DNA of 64,000 bases from Roseiarcus sp963820095 (GTDB lineage: Bacteria > Pseudomonadota > Alphaproteobacteria > Rhizobiales > Beijerinckiaceae): contig CAWFZA010000025.1 in assembly GCA_963820095.1 (NCBI GenBank), positions 1 to 64,000 on the forward strand, read 5' to 3'. Of this stretch, positions 19,826 through 28,636 are shown in pieces. The position numbers and the translations under genes were made by a program. Positions within the stretch are counted from its first letter, which is position 1, and each line of letters opens with the position of its first letter. Below the pieces are notes generated by a model. It saw only the letters and a list, made by a program, of their open reading frames with translations, was not told the origin of the DNA and searched no databases.

Positions 19826-20005
19826 AGGTGACTTCTCCTCGCCTTGACGGTTTCAAGGACCGCCGGTGGGGGTCGTAATAGCCCCGGCTCAAGGATGATG
19901 ACTCCGACGACGGGGCTGGCGCCCCTATATGGCGTTCATGGGCGCCGATTGCAAATGTCCCTTCGACCCGCCGCCCGAGCCAGCTAAGCGTGTCAATATT
20001 CTACA

Positions 20006-20025
20006 CTATTACTATGTTATAATAG
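20006..20025. promoter_or_regulatory. AT-rich inverted repeat upstream of sufB, candidate operator
   Basis: CTATTA-N8-TAATAG (20006-20011 and 20020-20025) sits in the only AT-rich stretch of the sufB-herA gap, about 180 bp before sufB. TTGACA-like sequence occurs next to it on the minus strand (about 19992-19998). The position suits control of the suf operon by an iron or Fe-S regulator, but the sequence does not match the IscR consensus I know. Confidence 0.35.
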
Positions 20026-20068
20026 ATACCAGTGGGCCGCTGAGCGCCCGCCGAGCAGTCGATTGCGG

Positions 20069-21808
20069 CTAAGCCATCGCCTCCCCACGCAATTGGGCGG
20101 CGAGTTTTCTCAAATCGATCGGATTGGCGTCCCGCTCGCTTGGCATATGAGTGCGCTGATCCTCCGGGCGCGCCGAAATGTCCGCGAACTTCATTCGCAT
20201 CGGGGTGGCGATGGCTTCCCCGAATGCGATCGCCTCCCGGTCGGCGATCGAGGACAGGAAGGCGATTGTGCTGCTCGCCGATACGCCAGCCGCGGCGCGA
20301 ATGATCCCTTTGTCCAGTTCGTTGGCGAGCCTCATGGCGAACAAGCTCGAACATTGCGACAACACCGTCGGATCGAGTTCCGAGGGCCGTTGGGTGACGA
20401 CGCCGAGCGAGGCGCCGTATTTGCGCCCTTCCTTTGCGATCCGTCCGATCGCAAGCCTCGCCGGGCCGAAGGTCTGCTTATTGTCGGAGGAAATATAGCG
20501 GTGTGCTTCCTCGCACAACACGTTGATTTCGTAGGCGCCCGAACACCAGAACGCGATCTCGAATGCGAGCCGCGCCAGCACTGACACAACCGAATTTGTG
20601 ACTTCGTTGGGCAATCCGGCGAGCCGGACGATGGTGACCGGGAGGCCGCGAGCGGGGATGCGAAAGAGTTTGGATATCACCTTGCCGATGTCATCCTCGA
20701 CCACGAGCCTGCCGAACATGAATCGATAACGCGGATCGCGATTGAGCCCCTCGAGTCGATAGCGCAGCGCTCTCAGATCCGAGCGGGGAAACCGCTGATC
20801 AAGCATACCGAGCCACTCTTCAATGATACCGACGACGTCGATGATGCGATACGGAGTCGGCGTATCGGCCGATACGGAACTCCCCTCGGCGACCGGCTGC
20901 CGGCGCACTGCGCTCATTCCGGAAGACGAAGCTTGTTCGGCTTGGTATTTCGCCCTCGCGACGCGAATGACCTCGTAGAGCGCATCCCGTTCGTCCGAGT
21001 GCGGCAGGCGGCCGCTGAACACGACGTCGGCCAGTTCATCGAATTTGAACATCCAGAACGGCAACTCGAGGCTTTCCGAATCGATGATCTGAGCAACTCC
21101 CGGAAAATGGGCTGCATATTCGTTGTGCGGGTCAAAGATGATGACGCGCAGCTTCGGCCTCGACGCCAGCGACTTCTTCAGAAGCAGACTGACCGAGGTT
21201 GTCTTGCCGACGCCCGTCGAGCCAAGAACGGCGAAGTGACGGCGGATCAACTCGCTGACGTCAACCTCCGCGGGGATATCCTGATTTTGGCTCAATCGGC
21301 CGATTTCCACGCCTTGCCGGCCGCGAAACGTATAGATCGCGCGAAGATCGTCCGGACGTATCCGATGCGCGGGCGCGCCAAGCGAGGGAAACGAGCGCAC
21401 GCCGCGATGGAAAAGAGGCGCGCCGTCGGGATCGTCAATGATTTCGCCGTTCAATTCGATCGTAACGCGCGCGGCATTGACCTCTTTCTCCGACCACCGG
21501 CCGTCATCGGTCGCAACTTCGCAGACCGTGCCCACCAAACGCGCCGTCCGATGGACGATCGTGATGAGATGGCCGACCGACCACTCGTCCTCCTCGCCCA
21601 TCCTGAGCGGGCAGGAGACGACGCCCTGCGTCCCGTTCAAGGCCACCAGGCGCCCGATGACGCGGAACGGCTCGAGCTCCCGGCGCTCGTCCTCGCGCCA
21701 TTCCGGACCGACCTCAACCGGAGAGCGCGCAGGTCGCGCGTCATCCGCTTTGCCGACCCGTTCGAGCGCGTCGCGAAAAAATTGGCTGTCGGTGCGAAAC
21801 GTTTGCAT
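20069..21808 (-). CDS. HerA-type helicase/ATPase (DUF87)
   Basis: 579 residues. The N-terminal beta-barrel (HAS-barrel-like, to about residue 150) is followed by a RecA-like core with Walker A 'LGSTGVGKTTSVSLLLKK', Walker B-like 'INVLCEEAHRYI' and sensor region 'LGVVTQRPSELDPTVLSQC'. HerA hexamers translocate DNA and often work with NurA or with SIR2/nuclease partners; none is adjacent. An inserted acidic/Ser-rich loop lies near residues 290-320. It shares the divider region with sufB but is transcribed the same way, so it may be read through into suf. Confidence 0.85.
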   Translation of the reverse strand: MQTFRTDSQFFRDALERVGKADDARPARSPVEVGPEWREDERRELEPFRVIGRLVALNGTQGVVSCPLRMGEEDEWSVGHLITIVHRTARLVGTVCEVATDDGRWSEKEVNAARVTIELNGEIIDDPDGAPLFHRGVRSFPSLGAPAHRIRPDDLRAIYTFRGRQGVEIGRLSQNQDIPAEVDVSELIRRHFAVLGSTGVGKTTSVSLLLKKSLASRPKLRVIIFDPHNEYAAHFPGVAQIIDSESLELPFWMFKFDELADVVFSGRLPHSDERDALYEVIRVARAKYQAEQASSSGMSAVRRQPVAEGSSVSADTPTPYRIIDVVGIIEEWLGMLDQRFPRSDLRALRYRLEGLNRDPRYRFMFGRLVVEDDIGKVISKLFRIPARGLPVTIVRLAGLPNEVTNSVVSVLARLAFEIAFWCSGAYEINVLCEEAHRYISSDNKQTFGPARLAIGRIAKEGRKYGASLGVVTQRPSELDPTVLSQCSSLFAMRLANELDKGIIRAAAGVSASSTIAFLSSIADREAIAFGEAIATPMRMKFADISARPEDQRTHMPSERDANPIDLRKLAAQLRGEAMA

Positions 21809-21957
21809 GTCTGACCGATCGCTGGCGCAGGGCGATGAACGCGTATCGATAAGCTTGCGGGTGAGGCCGTAAAGAATCCGTTTGGAGCATCGATGCGTTT
21901 TGACGCATGCGCGCGTGAGATGAGCGGACGCTCTGCGCTTTGTAGCCTCGGCAAAAG

Positions 21958-23494
21958 TCAGGCGGCCGCACGGATCTCGGGTTCGCCGCCGATGAGGCGG
22001 CCGAACAGCCTCATGCGAGACAACAGCCGCTCGCCGGCGAGCGGCGCGAGATCAGCCGGCAAATTCAGAATCACGCGGCCCTTTGCGCACACCATAGGGG
22101 CGCGCGGCAGCACTCCCGGCATCGCCGCCGAGATGTTGTAGGCGACCCGCATGGCCGCGCCGAGAATTCGGGCCCGATCGAGTTGTCGCGCCGTCACCAG
22201 CGCGCGCGACTGTGATGACACGAGATCTTCATTGGACATATGCCTGTAGGAAGCGGCCAGCGCGAGAAACGCACGCGAGGGATGATCGACGCCGATGAAG
22301 GCCGCGTTGGCCACAAGTTCGTAGGCCTGAACGCCGCGATAGTCGGGATGGGCGCGCCAGGAAATATCCGACAACAAACACGCGGCGTGGCGCAGGCGCC
22401 GATCCTGATCGTCCTCCTCGAGATGGGTCGAATTCGATCAGGCGGCTCGTCCAGCCATAAAGCTCCTCGCCATGCTCCGGCGCCCGCGACCGCAGCTGGT
22501 TGAACTCGCGCGCGGACAATATGAGCGGGTCGTCCGCTTGCTCTTCAGCGGCAAGTTGCGAGTAGATCAACCCCTCGCGAACGCCAAGGGCGGAAACGAC
22601 GACCTCCTTTGGATTGGACTGACGGATGATCTCTTCCAGCACCGCGGCGCCGTAAGCCAAGAGCGGCCTGCGCGCCGACGAGATCGACTCGATCGACAGC
22701 AGCGCATCGGCCTCGATCCGTTCGACGAGTGCGGCGAATTCGAGCGCGTCCCGCGAAGGGATGACGTAATTGTGCATGACGTTCATCGGGTACTGGCGCT
22801 GCCGCATATGCAGACGCGCCAGCGCGCGCCAGGTGCCGCCGACCGCATAGAACGTGCGTCCGGGCAAGCCCTGAAGCGCCTTCACCGTCGCAAGTTTCTC
22901 ACGGACGATCTTGGCGGCCTTTTTGGGCGAGCGCTCCGAAAGATCCATCAGCGAAAGGCCGCCTAATGGCAGCGTCACGCCCGGCAGGCATTCCCCGTCC
23001 CGGACGTCAGTCAGCTCGAGCGAGCCGCCGCCCAGATCGCCGACAACTCCTTCCGCCTTGTAGATCGAGCTTATGACGCCAAGGGCCGACAATCTTGCTT
23101 CCCGCTGGCCGCTCAGGAGCTCGATTTTGCACCCAAGCACGAGTTCCGCGCGATTGAGAAATTCGGCCCCGTTCGCCGCATCGCGCACCGCCGCTGTCGC
23201 GATGCCACGCACATCACGGATTCGCATCGTGTCGCAGAGAACACGAAAGCGCTGAAGCGCCGCCAGCGCCTTGAGGACGCCACCCTCCGGCAAAAGTCCG
23301 GTCATCGCGACGCCTTTGCCAAGCCCGCATAAGGCCTTCTCATTGAAGGTCGGGGTCGGCGCGCGCGACTTCAACTCGTACGACACAAGGCGCACCGAGT
23401 TCGATCCGATGTCGATAATCGCCAGCGGTTCGCCCGGCAGTCGCCCTCGTCCGTTTTCGGGCATGCCTGATCGTGTCGGAGCGGTGTCGAGCAT
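21958..23494 (-). CDS. ppx: Exopolyphosphatase, Ppx/GppA family (one apparent frameshift)
   Basis: About 512 residues when reassembled from ATG 23494. The N-terminal 'LAIIDIGSNSVRLVSYEL' is the phosphate-binding loop of the actin-like ATPase fold, 'GVVGDLGGGSLELTDV' the second loop. Near 22427 one extra base in a GGG run shifts the frame; the C-terminal HD-like domain then continues 'HLEEDDQDRRLRHAACLLSD' and 'RAHPDYRGVQAYELVANAAF' to the stop at 21958. It removes phosphate from polyphosphate or pppGpp. It is the partner of ppk just upstream in the same direction. Confidence 0.9.
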
Positions 23495-23541
23495 AACCAA
23501 TCCTGTCGAAGCGACGCGGGATCGCCGGCCGGGGGCGTCTA

Positions 23542-25797
23542 TCAGAGGCGTCGGCGCAGCGCCATCGGAAAGGACTCCACCAACGCCTTCCCGCGACCGG
23601 AAAGGCTCGGATTGGTCATGAAATAATTGTGCGCGTTGAACGGCTCCTCCCCTTCAGCGGGAACAATTCTCTCGCTCGACCCATCCGGCAGGATCCGAAA
23701 GCTTTGCTGGTTATCCATTAGGTTGGCCTGCATGATTTGATTCAGGACCTGTTCGTGAACCGTCGGATTGAGCAGTGGGACCAGAGCCTCGACGCGCCGG
23801 TCGAGATTGCGCGGCATGAGATCGGCGGACGAAATGAACGCCCGTGCCTTCGGACCGGGAAGGCCATAGCCGGCGCCAAACGCATAGATGCGCGCATGCT
23901 CCAGGAATCGGCCGACGAGCGACTTCACCCGAATGTTGTCAGAAAGGCCGGGGACACCCGGCCGCAGACAGCAAATTCCGCGTATCACGATGTCAGTCTG
24001 CACGCCTTCACGACTGGCCGCATAGAGGGCGTCTATGATCTGTAAATCGACGAGCGCGTTGCATTTGATCCAGATCTGCGCCGGGCGCCCCATCCGCGCA
24101 TAGTCGATTTCGTCAGCGATATTGCGCAGCAGCGTTTTCTTCAGCGTGATCGGTGAAATCGACATCTGCTCGAGGCCGTCAGGCTCGGCGTAACCTGTGA
24201 TAAAATTGAAAATACGGGCGACATCGCGCCCAATCGCCGCATCCGCGGTGAAAAGCGATATGTCGGCATAGATTCTGGCGGTCACCGGATGATAGTTTCC
24301 GGTGCCGAGATGACAGTAGTTGACGAGCGATCCGCCCTCGCGCCGCACCACCATCGAGAGCTTCGCGTGGGTTTTGAGCTCGATGAACCCATAGACGACT
24401 TGTGCGCCGGCGCGCTCTAGATCCCGCGCCCAGCGGATGTTGGCCTCTTCGTCGAAGCGCGCCTTTAGCTCCACGAGGGCCGTGACCGACTTGCCGGCCT
24501 CCGCGGCCTCCACGAGGGCCCGTACGATCGGACTGTCAGCCGAAGTGCGATACAGGGTCTGCTTGATCGCGACCACATTGGGATCATGCGCCGCCTGATT
24601 GAGGAACCGGACGACGACGTCGAACAATTCGTAAGGATGATGAACGACGAGATCCTTCTGCCGTATCGCCCCGAAAATATCGCCCCCCAGCTCCTTGACG
24701 CGTTCCGGAAAGCGGGGATTGTAGTGCGGAAACTTGAGCTCGGGCCGGTCGATCGCCACCAGTTGCGACAAGTCGTTGAGCGCGAGCATTCCCTCGATCA
24801 ACACGATGCCGGAAGGCACGACGTCGACGTCGCCGGCGACAAAGGCGCGCAACGATTCTGGCATGCTGGCTTCGATCTCGAGCCGGATGACGATACCGCG
24901 CCGGCGCCGTTTGAGCGCGCTCTCGTAGAGGCGAACCAGGTCCTCCGCTTCTTCCTCAACTTCAATGTCGCTGTCGCGAATGACGCGAAACGCTCCCTCT
25001 CCCAAGACTTCGTAGCCCGGAAACAAGAGCCCGATAAAGGCGACGATCAACCGATCCAGCATGGCGAAGCGCGCAGCGCCGCCAAGCGGACCGTCGGGCA
25101 ACCGAACGAAGCGCTCGACGCTTCCAGGAATGCGCACAAGCGCGCTCATCGTCGTGCCGTCGCGCGGATTTAGGAGTTCGAGCGCCAGCGTGAATCCCAG
25201 ATTTGGGATGAACGGAAATGGATGCGCCGGATCAACGGCAAGCGGGGTCAGAATCGGGAAAATATGAGAGAGGAAATAGTCCTGCAGCCACTCTCGCTCC
25301 CGCCGGGTCAGATCGCCGACCTCAAGGATGACGACCCCGTTGCCCGCGAGTTCGGACTGTAAGGCCTTCCACCGCGACTGTTGCGAAGCGACCAACGCGG
25401 CGACGCGCTCGCTGATCCGTTCGAGCTGCTCCGACGCAGTGCGCCCGTCATCCGAAATCTCCGCGACCCCGGTGAGCACCTGGCCAACGAGGCCGGCCAC
25501 GCGGACCATGAAAAACTCGTCGAGATTGGTGGCCGAGATGGAGAGGAACCGCAGCCTCTCAAGCATCGGATGGCTCGGGTTGGCGGCCTCCTCCAGAACC
25601 CGTCGATTGAACTCGAGCCATGACAGCTCGCGGTTGATGAACCGCTCGGGCGACGACAACAATGGCGGCGCCTCGTCATTTGCCGGGACCGCCGAGGTCG
25701 ATGAAACGGGGTGCTCCTTCGCTGCAACCGCGGGGGCCAAACAAATCTCCTTTTCGCTCGGCGAAATATTGACCCGATCGCGGCGCGCCGCAAGCAT
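23542..25797 (-). CDS. ppk: Polyphosphate kinase 1
   Basis: 751 residues. It makes long-chain polyphosphate reversibly from ATP at the membrane. Domains in order: N-terminal 'FINRELSWLEFNRRVLEEA', head domain with 'VDPAHPFPFIPNLGF', and two catalytic PLD-like domains with 'ELKTHAKLSMVVRREGG' (autophosphorylated His region), 'CHLGTGNYHPVTARIYAD' and 'RFLEHARIYAFG'. It forms a pair with ppx 47 bp downstream. In many relatives ppk follows hdaA directly; here it is in the opposite orientation, with purMN in between. Confidence 0.96.
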   Translation of the reverse strand: MLAARRDRVNISPSEKEICLAPAVAAKEHPVSSTSAVPANDEAPPLLSSPERFINRELSWLEFNRRVLEEAANPSHPMLERLRFLSISATNLDEFFMVRVAGLVGQVLTGVAEISDDGRTASEQLERISERVAALVASQQSRWKALQSELAGNGVVILEVGDLTRREREWLQDYFLSHIFPILTPLAVDPAHPFPFIPNLGFTLALELLNPRDGTTMSALVRIPGSVERFVRLPDGPLGGAARFAMLDRLIVAFIGLLFPGYEVLGEGAFRVIRDSDIEVEEEAEDLVRLYESALKRRRRGIVIRLEIEASMPESLRAFVAGDVDVVPSGIVLIEGMLALNDLSQLVAIDRPELKFPHYNPRFPERVKELGGDIFGAIRQKDLVVHHPYELFDVVVRFLNQAAHDPNVVAIKQTLYRTSADSPIVRALVEAAEAGKSVTALVELKARFDEEANIRWARDLERAGAQVVYGFIELKTHAKLSMVVRREGGSLVNYCHLGTGNYHPVTARIYADISLFTADAAIGRDVARIFNFITGYAEPDGLEQMSISPITLKKTLLRNIADEIDYARMGRPAQIWIKCNALVDLQIIDALYAASREGVQTDIVIRGICCLRPGVPGLSDNIRVKSLVGRFLEHARIYAFGAGYGLPGPKARAFISSADLMPRNLDRRVEALVPLLNPTVHEQVLNQIMQANLMDNQQSFRILPDGSSERIVPAEGEEPFNAHNYFMTNPSLSGRGKALVESFPMALRRRL

Positions 25798-26228
25798 GGC
25801 CTGGGCGGTTTGCTAAACCGACGCGGGTCCATCCGTCAGAAACGGCCTCCCGGGGCGGGCGGCGCTGGACGCAAGATAGGCCCATCGGCGAGCGCCGGCA
25901 TGGGAGGTAGCGCGATCCCGTTCGGCTTTGGTCCGCAGCCTCAATCATCTTGACTGACCGTGGCGTCAGCGGCTTTTGACCTAATTATACATACTCATTC
26001 TGCTATTAATGTTGCAAGGGTTGGATGCCGGCAACGCGCGGACGCGCCCCGTCGAGGCGGATGGGCGGAACTAAAGAGGGCGCCAAGCCGCTGAAAACAT
26101 TGGGGCGGGGAACTAAGAGGGAACTCAGCGAGCCGCGCCGCCGAATCCGGCGATCATTCTGCTTCCCGAAAACCAATAGGGTCTAAGTTCTGTTTCACGT
26201 GAAACGATGATCCCCCTCCGATCAAGGG
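25798..26228. other. 430-bp intergenic region with parS
   Basis: No convincing gene. It contains the ppk promoter region, an AT-rich patch (about 25980-26015) and the parS site near its right end. A short ORF-like stretch upstream of ppk is shadow. Confidence 0.5.
26191..26206. promoter_or_regulatory. parS: parS centromere site (ParB binding)
   Basis: TGTTTCACGTGAAACG contains the perfect 14-bp palindrome GTTTCACGTGAAAC, which equals the core of the widely conserved chromosomal parS consensus; only the outermost base departs from the 16-bp form. ParB spreads from such sites for chromosome segregation. They cluster near oriC, so this window is probably origin-proximal. It lies between purN and ppk, outside coding sequence. 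Confidence 0.88.
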
Positions 26229-26834
26229 TCACTGCCCACGCGGCTCCGCGGCGGCGCGCAGCGAGCGCGCAAATTCGTCAAGCGCCGCCGGATAGATCCG
26301 GTGCTCCTCTTTCAGGACGCGCGCCGCGAGGGCGTCGGCGTCGTCGCCCGCGAAAACCGGCACACGCGCCTGCGCAAGGATGGGCCCGGCGTCGAGCTCG
26401 GCCGTGACAAGATGGACCGTGCAGCCATGTTCGCCGAGCCCCTGGACGAGGGCGCGCTCGTGGGTGTTGAGGCCGCGCAAATCCGGCAACAGCGAAGGGT
26501 GAATGTTGAGGATGCGCCCTCGCCACCGCTCGACGAAGGGCGGGCTCAGCACCCGCATGAAACCCGCGAGGCAGACGATTTCGACCGAGGCGGCGGCAAG
26601 CCGCGCATCGAGCGCGGCCTCGAACGCCGGCTTGCCCGCATAGGTTCGAAAGTCGATCGCCTCGGCCGCGACACCCTGGCTGCGCGCGAGCGAAAGGCCG
26701 GGCGCGGCCGGGTCGTCCGACAGAACCAGCACGATCTCCGCCGAAAAGTCCGGCGATCGCGCCGCCTCGATCAAGGCGCTCATATTCGAGCCGCGACCTG
26801 AGATGAGAACCGCCGTCCGCGCTCGCACCGTCAC
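26229..26834 (-). CDS. purN: Phosphoribosylglycinamide formyltransferase
   Basis: 201 residues from GTG 26832-26834, overlapping the purM stop by 4 bases. 'VLISGRGSNMSALIEA', 'IVCLAGFMRVLSPPFVERW' and the catalytic 'NIHPSLLPDLRGLNTHERAL' (Asn, His) plus 'HLVTAELDAGPILAQ' (Asp) are intact. It adds a formyl group to GAR in purine synthesis. A longer frame up to 26984 is shadow of purM. Confidence 0.94.
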   Translation of the reverse strand: MTVRARTAVLISGRGSNMSALIEAARSPDFSAEIVLVLSDDPAAPGLSLARSQGVAAEAIDFRTYAGKPAFEAALDARLAAASVEIVCLAGFMRVLSPPFVERWRGRILNIHPSLLPDLRGLNTHERALVQGLGEHGCTVHLVTAELDAGPILAQARVPVFAGDDADALAARVLKEEHRIYPAALDEFARSLRAAAEPRGQ

Positions 26835-27895
26835 AGCTTGAGCCTCCCACGGGTGAGGAGGCGCCGGCCATCGGCGGGAATGAGTTCTCCGATCAGAACC
26901 GGGGCGAGGCCAGCGCTTGCGAGGGCTTGGCGCGCGTCTTCCACGGAGTCGGCGGAAACAAAAGCCGCCATCCCGAACCCGCAATTGAAGGTGCGCAGCA
27001 TCTCCGCTTCGTCGAGATCGCCGGCCGAGGCAAGCCAGGAAAAAACGGGTTGCGGCGCGAAGGCGTCGAGATCGAGCGAGACGGCGAGACCGTCGTCGAG
27101 CACGCGCGGCAGGTTGTCAGGATAGCCGCCGCCAGTGATATGAGCGAGCGCGTAGATGCCTTGGGTTCGCTTGAGGGTCTCAAGCAGCGGCCGCACATAG
27201 AGGCGCGTCGGCGTCAGGAGCGCCTGGCCAAGCGAATGTTGCGGATCGAAAGGCGCGGGAGCGTCCCATTTGAGGCCGGAGCGATCGACAATGCGCCGCA
27301 CCAGCGAAAATCCATTGGAATGGACGCCGGAGGACGGCAGGCCGAAGACAAGGTCGCCCGGCTTCAGTCCCGGACGCGGCAGCAGCGTCCCGCGTTCGGC
27401 GGCCCCCACGGCAAAGCCGGCGATGTCGAAATCGCCCGGAGCGTAAAGCCCGGGCATCTCCGCCGTCTCGCCGCCGATCAAGGCGCATCCGGATTGGGCG
27501 CACCCTTCGGCGATGCCTTTTACAACGGCCGAAGCGACCTGCTCGTCGAGCTTGCCGGATGCAAAATAATCCAAGAAAAACAGTGGCTCAGCGCCTTGAA
27601 CGACAATGTCGTTGACGCACATGGCCACGAGGTCGATGCCGATCGTGTGGTATAGGCCGCTCTCGATGGCGATCTTGACCTTTGTGCCGACGCCGTCGTT
27701 GGCGGCGACCAGAATGGGATCCACAAATCCCGCCGCCTTGAGATCGAAGAGCCCGCCGAACCCGCCGAGCTCGGCGCCCGTCCCGGAACGGCGCGTGGCG
27801 CGCGCGAGCGGGCGGATACGATCCACGATCCGGTTGCCGGCATCGATGTCGACGCCGGATTGGGCGTAGGTGAGGGGCTTGGGGCTTTCGGGCAT
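26831..27895 (-). CDS. purM: Phosphoribosylformylglycinamidine cyclo-ligase (AIR synthetase)
   Basis: 354 residues from ATG 27895 ('MPESPKPLTYAQSGVDIDAG'); the frame extends 19 codons further upstream without support. 'GFGGLFDLKAAGFVDPILVA', 'DGVGTKVKIA', 'GGETAEMPGLY' and 'ITGGGYPDNLPRVL' are family hallmarks. It closes the imidazole ring using ATP. Operon with purN; divergent from the CDP-alcohol transferase. Confidence 0.95.
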   Translation of the reverse strand: MPESPKPLTYAQSGVDIDAGNRIVDRIRPLARATRRSGTGAELGGFGGLFDLKAAGFVDPILVAANDGVGTKVKIAIESGLYHTIGIDLVAMCVNDIVVQGAEPLFFLDYFASGKLDEQVASAVVKGIAEGCAQSGCALIGGETAEMPGLYAPGDFDIAGFAVGAAERGTLLPRPGLKPGDLVFGLPSSGVHSNGFSLVRRIVDRSGLKWDAPAPFDPQHSLGQALLTPTRLYVRPLLETLKRTQGIYALAHITGGGYPDNLPRVLDDGLAVSLDLDAFAPQPVFSWLASAGDLDEAEMLRTFNCGFGMAAFVSADSVEDARQALASAGLAPVLIGELIPADGRRLLTRGRLKL

Positions 27896-28076
27896 TCCGG
27901 CTCCGGTGGGCTTCGAGCATGACCGGGTAGTTGCGCGCGCTGCTACGCGCAAGGGGAAGTCAGGCTCGGTTTCCCAATTTGCGCGGCTTCATGCTATTCC
28001 TTGGCGCGGTCGTCCCCGCGTGGCGAAGTCCAGAGGAGGGGTCGGCTGGGTGGCGACGCTAGGGCGTCTATAGTTG

Positions 28077-28628
28077 ATGAATATCGGCACGTTCCTGAAC
28101 AACCTACCCAATTTCATCACGCTGGCGCGAATGCTGATGACGCCTCTGGCGGTCATGATGATTATCTCGCAGCGATTTCTTCCGGCGTTCCTGACTTTCA
28201 TTCTGGCGGGCGTATCGGACGCCGTGGACGGCTTTATCGCTAAACGATTCAATCTGCGCAGCGAACTCGGCGCCTACCTTGACCCGCTTGCCGACAAGGC
28301 GCTGCTGATCTCGATCTATGTTTCGCTCGCCATATATGCCGGCTTGCCGGCCTGGATCGCGGTCACCGTCGTATCAAGAGACGTCATGATCCTTATGGCG
28401 GTGCTGGTCTCCTGGCTGCTCGACAAACCGGTTGAAATTCGTCCCGTCTGGATTTCGAAGCTGAACACGGTCGCACAGATCACGCTTGCCGGCGTCGCGC
28501 TTGGGGTCCGCGCCTATGGGCTGGAAGAGCCATTTCTGCAAACCGCTCTCGAATGGGTGGTCGCGGCGACGACCGTGGCCTCAGGCGGCGTCTATATCGC
28601 CCAGTGGCTGGACCACATGAGCCGATAG
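28077..28628 (+). CDS. CDP-alcohol phosphatidyltransferase family protein
   Basis: 183 residues, four or five membrane segments. The catalytic signature DGxxAR...GxxLDPLxDK appears as 'SDAVDGFIAKRFNLRSELGA' followed by 'YLDPLADKALL', with all aspartates present. The enzyme swaps CMP of a CDP-lipid for an alcohol; cardiolipin or phosphatidylglycerol-phosphate synthesis are likely options, not distinguishable here. First gene of an operon with the AI-2E fusion (8-bp gap) and hdaA. Confidence 0.88.
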   Translation: MNIGTFLNNLPNFITLARMLMTPLAVMMIISQRFLPAFLTFILAGVSDAVDGFIAKRFNLRSELGAYLDPLADKALLISIYVSLAIYAGLPAWIAVTVVSRDVMILMAVLVSWLLDKPVEIRPVWISKLNTVAQITLAGVALGVRAYGLEEPFLQTALEWVVAATTVASGGVYIAQWLDHMSR

Positions 28629-28636
28629 GCCGCACC

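Noticed and set aside
20069..21808. HerA ATPase as part of a phage-defence system
   Set aside because: No NurA, SIR2, DUF4297 or other effector adjacent; flanked by suf and ppx housekeeping genes.
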